A stretch of 64,000 bases of DNA, from contig NZ_JAHBDQ010000066.1 in the NCBI RefSeq assembly GCF_019956555.1, positions 1 to 64,000 of the forward strand. Reading direction: 5' to 3'. The translations under genes were made by a program, and so were the position numbers. This DNA is from Pseudomonas sp. A-RE-19 (GTDB lineage: Bacteria > Pseudomonadota > Gammaproteobacteria > Pseudomonadales > Pseudomonadaceae). Shown piece by piece: positions 43,820 through 52,774 of this stretch (positions are counted from its first letter, which is position 1; every line of letters begins with the position of its first letter). The notes under the pieces were generated by a model that was not told where the DNA came from, did not search any database, and saw only the letters and a list, made by a program, of their open reading frames with translations.

Positions 43820-45730
43820 TCATACCTCATCCTTAAGCTTGAGTAGGGGTTCCTGAAAGCGTAGCAAACGCCCGGCATTACCGAGCACCAATAACGTGCT
43901 CAAGTTGTGCAACAGGGCGGCAATCATCGCCCCGGCCGCCCCAAGCCAGCCGAATGCGGCGAACGCGACAATGGCCAGGGTCCAGCCCAATCCGATAATC
44001 ACGTTGACCTGCAGGGTTTGCCGACACTGGCGACTCAAGCGCACGCAGGTTCCGAGTCGGCGCAGGTCGCTGCCGATCAGGACGATATCGGCGGAGGCTA
44101 GCGCGATGTCAGCACCGCCGGCGCCCATGGCCACGCCAACCACACCCGCCTTGAGCGCCAGGGAATCGTTGATACCGTCTCCCACCACCATCGGCCGGAA
44201 ACCGCTGCCGATTTCTTTGAGCACGCGATTGAGTTTGTCCTCGGGCAAGGCCTGGGCTTCGACATCGCTGATGCCTACATCCCGGGCTAGCGTGTGCGCC
44301 ACACTTTGCCTGTCACCGGTGAGCAACAACTGGCGGCCGAGGCCAAGCTCACGCAATTCACTCAAGGCAAACCGTGCCTCGGGTTTGACGCTGTCAGCGA
44401 GCAACAACCAAGCGAGAAATTCACCGTCGAGTGCCAGCCCGGCAATCGGGCCGTCGTGTTCGGGAACCGCTGAAGTAACGATGCCCAATTGCGCGAACAG
44501 CTCGGGGCGACCGAGGGCTGCCTCGCCCTGCTCTGTCATCGCCACCACGCCGAGCCCCTGACGCTCGCGAATGTCTGAGAGCAGTAGAAAGTGCTCCTGC
44601 GTGACCAACCCGGCCAATGCGCGGCTGACCGGATGGCTGCTCGCGGAACCGAGGCTGGCGGCGAGTTTTACAACGTGACTGCGATCCTCCAGCGGACTGT
44701 CGATCGATTGCAGGCGCAAGGTGCCGAAAGTCAGGGTTCCGGTCTTGTCGACCACCAGCGAAGTCAGGTCAGCCAACTCCTCAAGGAACGCTGAGCTGCG
44801 AATCAGAATCCCGTGCCGGGCTGCCACCGCCACCCCGGCAATGGCCGTGGCCGGAGCCGACAACACCAGCGCGCAAGGACAAGCGGCCACTAGCACCGCG
44901 AGCATCGCTTGGGCATCGTTAGTGACAAACCAGGTCACGGCGGCCAGCAGCAACACCAGCACCATGTAGCTGCCGGCATAGCGTTCGAGTAAACGGGTGA
45001 TCGGCGGCTTGGAGCGTTCGGCGCTTTGCATCAGTGCGATGACTTTACCCAGGGTCGATTCTTTACCTGTGCGAGTCACTTCAAGGCGCAGCAGGCCATC
45101 GAGGTTGATCGCCCCGCCGAACACCGGCATGCCCACGCCAGCTTCTATTGGCACCGACTCACCGGTGATTGAGGCGGTGTCCAGACTTGCCTGTCCGGAC
45201 AGCACTCGGCCATCCGCCGGCACACGATCACCGGCACGCACCTCCACGAGGTCGCCGGCCCTGAGTGTGCCGTTATCGACTTCGACGATGGAGCCGTCTG
45301 CCTGAATCTTGCGTGCATGGCTGCGCGTCAGTTTGCCGAGTGCATGAATCGCTTCCTGGGAACCGATCACGCTGCGCTCCTCCAGCACATGGCCGAAGAT
45401 CATGATGATCGGCAACAGTGCGGCGGTCAGCAGATCGCCCGTGGCCCAGGCGCCGAGCATGGCCAGGGCGATCAATTGATCGGTGATCCCGTGCAGGCTC
45501 GGATAACGCAGGCTGTACCACGCCGAGCGCATGACCGGCACGGCCACCAGCAAGGAGGCAAAACCCAGCAGCAATTGACTGACGCCGGTCTGCTCCGGCG
45601 ACAACCAGCGCCAGATCAGGCCAAGCGCTAGCAAGCCCAGTGCAAGCATGGCCAGGGTCAACTGGCGCGCGGCGCTACGTTGTTCAGCCGAGGACAACAT
45701 GCTCGGCGCGGCGGCGGTTTGGGCAGTCAT
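43820..45730 (-). CDS. P1B-type heavy-metal-transporting ATPase
   Basis: A 636-residue metal pump without N-terminal metal-binding domain. The translocation Cys-Pro-Cys is at 284-286, the phosphorylation motif DKTGT at 328-332, the HP locus is SSHPVSRAL and the hinge GDGINDS. The last membrane helices contain HNLST rather than the zinc/cadmium-type Asp or the copper-type Met/Ser pattern. This resembles CtpC-like pumps linked to manganese or zinc. It is the last gene of a four-gene operon; its ATG overlaps the preceding stop (ATGA). A weak Zur box lies at the operon head. Substrate and direction are not proven. Confidence 0.9.
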   Translation of the reverse strand: MTAQTAAAPSMLSSAEQRSAARQLTLAMLALGLLALGLIWRWLSPEQTGVSQLLLGFASLLVAVPVMRSAWYSLRYPSLHGITDQLIALAMLGAWATGDLLTAALLPIIMIFGHVLEERSVIGSQEAIHALGKLTRSHARKIQADGSIVEVDNGTLRAGDLVEVRAGDRVPADGRVLSGQASLDTASITGESVPIEAGVGMPVFGGAINLDGLLRLEVTRTGKESTLGKVIALMQSAERSKPPITRLLERYAGSYMVLVLLLAAVTWFVTNDAQAMLAVLVAACPCALVLSAPATAIAGVAVAARHGILIRSSAFLEELADLTSLVVDKTGTLTFGTLRLQSIDSPLEDRSHVVKLAASLGSASSHPVSRALAGLVTQEHFLLLSDIRERQGLGVVAMTEQGEAALGRPELFAQLGIVTSAVPEHDGPIAGLALDGEFLAWLLLADSVKPEARFALSELRELGLGRQLLLTGDRQSVAHTLARDVGISDVEAQALPEDKLNRVLKEIGSGFRPMVVGDGINDSLALKAGVVGVAMGAGGADIALASADIVLIGSDLRRLGTCVRLSRQCRQTLQVNVIIGLGWTLAIVAFAAFGWLGAAGAMIAALLHNLSTLLVLGNAGRLLRFQEPLLKLKDEV

Positions 45731-46785
45731 TGCGCAGCTCCCTGAATGATCAGGCGGGAATCGTCTTTCGGATCGACCGTGGTTACCGAACCGGCCTGCC
45801 CGAGAATCTTCGGCATCCGCTCACGGTAAATACGCAGCAGCATTTGCGGGTCAGTGCCCTGCTGTTGCGCCTTGGCCAAACTCAGCACCGTGGCGGTGTC
45901 GGCGGAGGCTTTGGCCAGTCGTTCGCTCGCTTGGGCGTGAGCCACTTGCAGCGTGCGGTCGGCTTGTTCGTTGGCGGACTGGGTCAGTTTCTCGGCCTCG
46001 GTGCGCGCGTTGGCCACCGCTTTGTCGGCTTGCTGGCTGGCGGTTAACACCGCGTTGAACGCATTCACCGCCGGGCCGGGCAAACTCGATTGCACATCGA
46101 CCCGCGCCACTTCGATGCCCAAGCCCTGCCCGGTCGCCGTCAGTTCGGCCAGGCGTTGATTGATGCCCCGCACCAGATCGCCACGTAGGCGTTCGCGACG
46201 TTCGGCGGCCTGATTGTCGGTGCCGATCAGTTCTGGTCGAGCCACCAGAATGGTGTCCAGATCTCGCGCAGCGGTGAGCGCCACGGCACTGCGCGTCACC
46301 AGCCGATCCAGCGCCGGCAGCACATGTTCGCCCTGAAGAACAAAGGCATAAGGCTCGGTGACTTTGTAGAACACCCGCACATCCAGTTGCACCACGCCCG
46401 CATCCCCGGTCAGCAGATAACCGGAACCGGCAAGCGCATCGCTGATAGGCGTGGCGAAACTCGCCACTCGATCAGCCTGCAACGCGGCATCGGTGCGCAG
46501 AAGATTTTCCACCCGACGCTCGATTACTCGATCCGCTGCCGGCAACAAGATCACCTGCTCAAACGGGCGCGGCCATGCCAACAGCAACCCGGCATTCTGA
46601 ATGCGATCCAGCGCGCCGAAGTGCAACACCACGGCACGATTTTGCGGGTCGATTTGCCGCACATTGGAGAATGCCCACGCCAACGCAGCCAGCACGGTCA
46701 CGGCGTAAAGCGCCAAAAAAGCCAGGCGCCCGGCCTGAATCCAGGGGCTACTCAACTCATGTGTTCCACGTGGAACCAAACTCAT
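45727..46785 (-). CDS. SPFH-domain membrane protein (HflC-like), third of the SPFH operon
   Basis: A 352-residue protein with one N-terminal membrane segment (AFLALYAVTVLAALAWAF), then a prohibitin/SPFH domain over about 50-230 (VVLHFGALDRIQNAGLLL). A long Ala/Glu/Gln-rich coiled coil follows, about 230-310. This is the form of HflC/HflK proteins that ring-shape around proteases such as FtsH. The housekeeping hflKC pair is normally beside hfq, so these are paralogues. Start and stop overlap both neighbours by ATGA, so it is co-translated with the next SPFH gene and the P1B-ATPase. Confidence 0.85.
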   Translation of the reverse strand: MSLVPRGTHELSSPWIQAGRLAFLALYAVTVLAALAWAFSNVRQIDPQNRAVVLHFGALDRIQNAGLLLAWPRPFEQVILLPAADRVIERRVENLLRTDAALQADRVASFATPISDALAGSGYLLTGDAGVVQLDVRVFYKVTEPYAFVLQGEHVLPALDRLVTRSAVALTAARDLDTILVARPELIGTDNQAAERRERLRGDLVRGINQRLAELTATGQGLGIEVARVDVQSSLPGPAVNAFNAVLTASQQADKAVANARTEAEKLTQSANEQADRTLQVAHAQASERLAKASADTATVLSLAKAQQQGTDPQMLLRIYRERMPKILGQAGSVTTVDPKDDSRLIIQGAAQ

Positions 46786-47831
46786 GGCTGCGACCCGGAC
46801 TTGTTATCGAGGGTCGGCGGGCCGTCAACCAATACCCGGAACGGCGCGGCATCGGTACGTAAAATCAGTTTGGTGCCCGGCGTGACGATGGTGCCCAAGG
46901 TGTCGAGAGAACGCAGCAAGTTGTAGAGCTGCGGCGAACCGGCGTAGGCGCGACCGTAAATCTGCGCGGCTTCGACGCGGGATTGAGCTTCAATGTCTGC
47001 GGCTTTCACCGTCGCATCGGCTTGCACGATTCGCGCATCACGCTCGGCCGCGGAGCGAATTTGCGCGGCTTCACGCTTACCGATGGCCGTGCGTTCAGTG
47101 GCGATTGTTTCACGCTCGGCACGCATACGATCGACGGTGGCCGTCAACGTCACCGACGGCAACGTCAGACGTTCGATGCCGACTTGCAACACTCGCACGC
47201 CATAGGTGGTGAGCAACTGCTGATCAATCTGCTGACGCAGCTGTGCTTCGAAGTCAGCGATGTGCACTTGGTTGGCGTCGGTGTTCACCAGATTGGCCAG
47301 ATCGAAACTGCTGGCGGTGGTTTCCAGCGCCGAGCCGACAAAGGTGCGAATCTGCCGCGCTGCTTCGTCCGGCTGGTTCTGTACCGCGCGCATGAAGCGT
47401 TGCACGTTGTCTGGATCACCCTGCACCTGCCAGGCCACATAGGCTTGCACGATGATGCGCAGACCATCGCGCGTGCCCACATCCTGCAAACCGCTGGAGG
47501 TGGTACGCAGTCTCAGATCCACCGGGATCGCCGCCTCGAACGGTGCGGGCCAGCGCCAGCCAAGACCCGGCTCCAGCAACACCCGCGATGGATTGCCGAA
47601 GCGCGTAATCACCGTGGCCTCGCCTGAGCGCACTTGCACCAGGCTCGCTGCCGCAATGGCAAACGCCACCAGTAGCGCCGCCCAGCCCATTCGCCGCCAC
47701 GGGAACGGGCCAGCTTCGTGTGGATCACCGTGGTGATGATGGTGATGGCCGTGGTGATGCCCGCCATGGCCATGATCGTGCCCGGTGTGGTCATCGTGAT
47801 CGTGATTGTGAGTCGGCGTCGACTGGCTCAA
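46782..47831 (-). CDS. SPFH-domain membrane protein with His-rich N-terminal tail (HflK-like)
   Basis: A 349-residue SPFH protein. Residues 8-38 hold 17 histidines with Asp and Gly between them, a strong candidate metal-binding tail. A membrane segment follows at about 50-68 (ALLVAFAIAAASLVQV). The SPFH domain then runs from VITRFGNPSRVLLEPGLGW to about 250, with a helical coiled coil after it. HflK normally has a Gly-rich, not His-rich, tail. Both ends overlap their neighbours by ATGA. Context with a metal pump and a Zur-like box suggests that zinc is sensed or held at the membrane; this is inference. Confidence 0.87.
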   Translation of the reverse strand: MSQSTPTHNHDHDDHTGHDHGHGGHHHGHHHHHHGDPHEAGPFPWRRMGWAALLVAFAIAAASLVQVRSGEATVITRFGNPSRVLLEPGLGWRWPAPFEAAIPVDLRLRTTSSGLQDVGTRDGLRIIVQAYVAWQVQGDPDNVQRFMRAVQNQPDEAARQIRTFVGSALETTASSFDLANLVNTDANQVHIADFEAQLRQQIDQQLLTTYGVRVLQVGIERLTLPSVTLTATVDRMRAERETIATERTAIGKREAAQIRSAAERDARIVQADATVKAADIEAQSRVEAAQIYGRAYAGSPQLYNLLRSLDTLGTIVTPGTKLILRTDAAPFRVLVDGPPTLDNKSGSQP

Positions 47832-49792
47832 TGGGCGGCTCCTGGCTGAGCAGTGTTACGCGGCGGCGCAAGGTCAGCCGGCAGCGTGAAGGTGCGTAGG
47901 TCGATGGTCGGCGCATTGCTGCTGCCGCCCAGACGATGATCGAGAATCAGCAGCTTGGCGTTGGCCAAACCCTGGCTCAGTTGGCTGAGGTATTGCTCCA
48001 GTACAAAAGCCTGGCCGGCGCTGGAGTAAGCCTTTCGCTCGGCAGCAAATTTCAGATCGGCGGCCTGGGCGCTCGAGTTGATTTCATGCGCACTGGCCGT
48101 GGCTTGATCACGAGCGATGCTGGCCTGCAACTGCGCCTGGTTGGTCGCCTCCGCCGCTGCCCCGCGCTCGCGGGAAATCAATGCCTGAGCGCCAATCTGC
48201 GCCGCCTGCACGCCGTGATAAGCGTTGGCAGCCCCCGCCGGCGGGTGAATGGCTTCGACCACCGTGGCGAGAATTTCCACGCCGCTGTCGAGTTTTTGCA
48301 GGTCAGCCTGCACTGCGTGGCCGATCTGGTCGGCAAGCCCTACCCGGTCTTCACCGAGCAAACCGTCGAGGGTTCGTGAGGCGAAATCGTGAACCAGAAT
48401 CCGGCTGGCGGTGCTACGGATCAGTGTCGGCAAATCGGCGCTGTTGTAGGTCGCGGCCAGCGCCGCCTGATCGCTCAGCCCAATGCGATAGACGAAGCGC
48501 ACGTCCATGTTGACGATCTGGAAGCTCTGTTTGTCGGCACGGCTGCTGGCAATGACCTGGGATTTGTCATTCACATGGCTGGCGTCCCACAAGCGATTGG
48601 CAATCGCCGGTGCCGAGCCTTCGGCGGGTTCGACCTCGACCGGTGCCGATGTTTCGCCCACGCTGGTGGCCAACTCGTGGACCACACCGTTCTCGACGCT
48701 CAGCACGCGGCCCAGCGGCCATGGCAAACCCGTGTGCAAACCAGGACCGAACACCTCCACCGGTTTGCCGAAACGCTCGTAGATACCCCGCCCTTGCAGC
48801 GGTATTTCGTGAATGCCGGTGAGCGACCAACCGACGATTGCCACCACCGCCAGCACCGGCAAAAAAGCGCGGCGCATGTAAGTAAAGGCCCAGATCTGCC
48901 GCAGATCGATACCGAAGCGATTGTGTATTTCGTGCTGCAATGCGAGCAGGGGTTGCGGCGGCCAGCGCAGCATGTCGGCAACAAAGCTTCGCGCCAGCAA
49001 GGCCGGTTCCAGTTGTTCACGACGGGGGCTGAACAGCGACAACACCGCGCGCAGCAACAGCTCGACGGCGACCAGCCCCGGCAACAAGCCGATCAGCACC
49101 GCCAGACGCACTGGCCAGACTGACGTTTCACTGCCGAACAACAAACACAATGCGCTGAGCACCAGGCCAATAATTGCAACCCGCGTCAGCTGCGCCAACG
49201 ACCCGGCTTCGGGCCATTGGGCGACGTTTTCCTGGGCCAGTTGCCGCTCCAGCACCAACAAACCGAACGCCAGCAGCAACGACAGCGCGGCGCCGACACT
49301 GGCCGCCCCTCCCAACGTAGCGGGCGGCAGAGCCAGGTTCCAGACTTGCTCGATGCTGAACAACGTCAACAGCGCCCAGCCACCCAGCCAAAGTGTTGGA
49401 GCACCGATTTGCCCCAGCAAGCGCCACCAACCCTGACTGATCCGGTCCAGCAACCGCTCGTACCAGCCCTCGGCGGCAACGGCTTCTTCAACGATGGCCA
49501 CCGGCACCAGCACGGCCGGATTCATCGCCCGTACCCGCCACTGCGTCACCCACCAGGCCGATTGCAAGCCGGCGACCAGCACCAGCAAACCGGCGCTCTG
49601 ATTGACCAGCAACGCCGCCCACAACGACTGCGGCGCAAACAGCCCGACAAAAAACGCCAGCACCCACCCTGCTGCTGCCAAGGCACCCAGACCGATTGCG
49701 ATCTGTCGCAATCGACGCCCTTGAACGACCGCCTGCTGAAAGCGCGGCAGCGCTGCTATTTGTGCCCCATCGTCATCGAGATCGACTTGCAT
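47828..49792 (-). CDS. large polytopic SPFH-domain protein, first gene of SPFH-ATPase operon
   Basis: A 654-residue protein unlike normal HflK. About six hydrophobic segments in residues 35-260 come first. Another at about 310 (AFLPVLAVVAIVGWSLTGI) leads into an SPFH domain (YERFGKPVEVFGPGLHTGLPWP) and a coiled coil rich in Ala and Gln. The extra membrane part is unusual for the family. A GTG at 49813 is also in frame. The ATG at 49792 is preferred because the Zur-like box at 49821 leaves no room for a ribosome site before 49813. The stop overlaps the next gene by ATGA. Confidence 0.82.
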   Translation of the reverse strand: MQVDLDDDGAQIAALPRFQQAVVQGRRLRQIAIGLGALAAAGWVLAFFVGLFAPQSLWAALLVNQSAGLLVLVAGLQSAWWVTQWRVRAMNPAVLVPVAIVEEAVAAEGWYERLLDRISQGWWRLLGQIGAPTLWLGGWALLTLFSIEQVWNLALPPATLGGAASVGAALSLLLAFGLLVLERQLAQENVAQWPEAGSLAQLTRVAIIGLVLSALCLLFGSETSVWPVRLAVLIGLLPGLVAVELLLRAVLSLFSPRREQLEPALLARSFVADMLRWPPQPLLALQHEIHNRFGIDLRQIWAFTYMRRAFLPVLAVVAIVGWSLTGIHEIPLQGRGIYERFGKPVEVFGPGLHTGLPWPLGRVLSVENGVVHELATSVGETSAPVEVEPAEGSAPAIANRLWDASHVNDKSQVIASSRADKQSFQIVNMDVRFVYRIGLSDQAALAATYNSADLPTLIRSTASRILVHDFASRTLDGLLGEDRVGLADQIGHAVQADLQKLDSGVEILATVVEAIHPPAGAANAYHGVQAAQIGAQALISRERGAAAEATNQAQLQASIARDQATASAHEINSSAQAADLKFAAERKAYSSAGQAFVLEQYLSQLSQGLANAKLLILDHRLGGSSNAPTIDLRTFTLPADLAPPRNTAQPGAAH

Positions 49793-49820
49793 ACCACCCC
49801 AGCCATCGCTCACATCACAA

Positions 49821-49839
49821 TTCGTTACGATATAACGAA
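49821..49839. promoter_or_regulatory. candidate Zur box before the SPFH-ATPase operon
   Basis: TTCGTTA-CGATA-TAACGAA is a 7-bp inverted repeat. Its core GTTACGATATAAC (49824-49836) differs from the Zur consensus GTTATA-N-TATAAC at two positions. It lies 28 bases before the preferred operon start at 49792. Confidence 0.65.
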
Positions 49840-50000
49840 AGTGGTGAAATATTCGTCGTAAATCGCTCTATCTAAAAGCGCTGAACCTGTCGCCAAGCTG
49901 AAGCCTTGACCGAAATGGCTCGAAACGCACATATTACGTTCGTAATTTTTATCGAAGGTTACTTTTATCGATCCTGCCCCCTTTCACCAGGAGTACCACT

Positions 50001-51401
<1,401 letters not shown>

Positions 51402-51433
51402 GCCTGGAGGTCGATGGAGACTAAACTACCGCT

Positions 51434-51508
51434 ATCGCGAGCAGGCTCGCTCCCACATTGGTTTTGTGAACGCCACAGATCAAATGTGGGAGCGAGCCTG
51501 CTCGCGAT
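51434..51508. repeat. REPIN-type inverted repeat
   Basis: Arms at 51434-51459 and 51483-51508 (core TCGCGAGCAGGCTCGCTCCC) lie between the convergent lpdA and Lrp-type genes. Confidence 0.9.
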
Positions 51509-51522
51509 GCAGTCGACTCGGT

Positions 51523-51996
51523 CTAAAGCGGCAAATGCTCCAACGGCAGCGCCCCTGGCGTCTTCACCGTGTGAATCGCAAAATTGCTGCGAATGTCGCT
51601 CACACCCGGCAGTTTCAGCAGTCGCCCGGTGAGAAACCGGTCATAGGCGCGCAAATCCGGCACCACCACTTGCAGCAGAAAATCCGATTCCCCTGACACC
51701 AGAAAAGCCGAAATCACCTCAGGCAATGCCGTCACGGCCTCGCGAAACGCTTCGGCCTGTTCATCGTTATGCCGTTCGACTTTGACCCCGACAAACACCG
51801 TCAGCCCAAGCCCCACTTCATCTCGATCCAGATTGGCCTGATAGCCGCGAATCACTCCCGCTTCTTCCAGCATCCGTACCCGACGCAAACAGGGTGAGGC
51901 GGACAAACCGATTTCGTCAGCCAACTGCACGTTGCTCAGGCGACCGTCTCGTTGCAGCGCCGCGAGAATTTTGCGGTCATAAGCGTCAAGTTTCAT
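51523..51996 (-). CDS. Lrp/AsnC-family transcriptional regulator
   Basis: A 157-residue regulator with the Lrp helix-turn-helix (LDAYDRKILAALQRDGRLSN, GLSASPCLRRVRMLEE). The RAM ligand-binding domain follows (SGESDFLLQVVVPDLRAYDRF). It is divergent from a LysE-type exporter, a common pairing in which the regulator senses an amino acid and switches on its export. A candidate operator lies between them. Confidence 0.93.
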   Translation of the reverse strand: MKLDAYDRKILAALQRDGRLSNVQLADEIGLSASPCLRRVRMLEEAGVIRGYQANLDRDEVGLGLTVFVGVKVERHNDEQAEAFREAVTALPEVISAFLVSGESDFLLQVVVPDLRAYDRFLTGRLLKLPGVSDIRSNFAIHTVKTPGALPLEHLPL

Positions 51997-52032
51997 GGTT
52001 TGGCAGATCCCGATGGTTCGATCATCACAAAA

Positions 52033-52047
52033 TGGCAGGTTATGCCA
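52033..52047. promoter_or_regulatory. candidate Lrp-type operator
   Basis: TGGCA-GGTTA-TGCCA is a 15-bp inverted repeat midway between the Lrp and LysE starts. A further TGGCA half-site is at about 52005. Regulation is inferred from position. Confidence 0.45.
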
Positions 52048-52141
52048 AATATCGAAGCATTAGAAGCTGACTACGCAACCACCTGCCCTGCCCCTCGGCC
52101 GTAGACTGACCTCACCAAATCGACAACGAATGGGGTGCGAC

Positions 52142-52771
52142 ATGGCAGGACTCTGGCTGTTTTTCATGGCACTGACAGTGGTGTACCTGCTGCCCGGCCC
52201 GGACATGATTTTGCTGTTGCAGACCGGCGCGCGTCAGGGCAAAGGCGCGGCGCTCGCCACGGCGCTGGGGCTGGGCGTGGCGCGTGGTTGTCATGTGGCC
52301 TTGGCGGCATTGGGATTGGCGGCGCTGTTCAAGACGGCACCCTGGACTTTTGATGTGGTGCGCCTGGTCGGGGCCGCTTACCTGCTGTGGATCGGCATTC
52401 AGTGCCTGCGCACCACAATGCTGCCGAGCTTGAACGGTGCAGGCGCAACGACCGAAAAACCGCATTGGCGCGAGGCGATCCAACGCGGCTTGCTGACCAA
52501 CCTGCTCAACCCCAAGGCGCTGCTGTTCTGCTCGGTGCTGTTGCCGCAGTTCATCGAACCTCACGCCGGGCCAGTGCTCGCGCAATTTGCAACGCTGGGC
52601 ATGATGCTGGTCGGTGTCGGGTTGTTGTTCGACAGCGCCTACGCGCTGGTCGGCGCTGCGCTGGGCCGTTGGCTGCAACGCAGCCCATCGGCCCAGCGGG
52701 TGCAGCAGTGGTTGTTCGGCAGCCTGCTGATCGGCTTCGCGGTGCGGCTGACCTTTGTACAGCAGGCCTGA
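52142..52771 (+). CDS. LysE/RhtB-family amino-acid exporter
   Basis: A 209-residue inner-membrane exporter with six hydrophobic segments. The family opening VVYLLPGPDMILLLQTGARQG is followed by ALGLGVARG, and NLLNPKALLFCSVLLPQF lies near residue 125. The ATG at 52142 has GGGGTG upstream; an ATG at 52130 is also in frame. The substrate is not evident. It ends three bases before the convergent stop of the 710-residue protein. Confidence 0.92.
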   Translation: MAGLWLFFMALTVVYLLPGPDMILLLQTGARQGKGAALATALGLGVARGCHVALAALGLAALFKTAPWTFDVVRLVGAAYLLWIGIQCLRTTMLPSLNGAGATTEKPHWREAIQRGLLTNLLNPKALLFCSVLLPQFIEPHAGPVLAQFATLGMMLVGVGLLFDSAYALVGAALGRWLQRSPSAQRVQQWLFGSLLIGFAVRLTFVQQA

Positions 52772-52774
52772 GGG

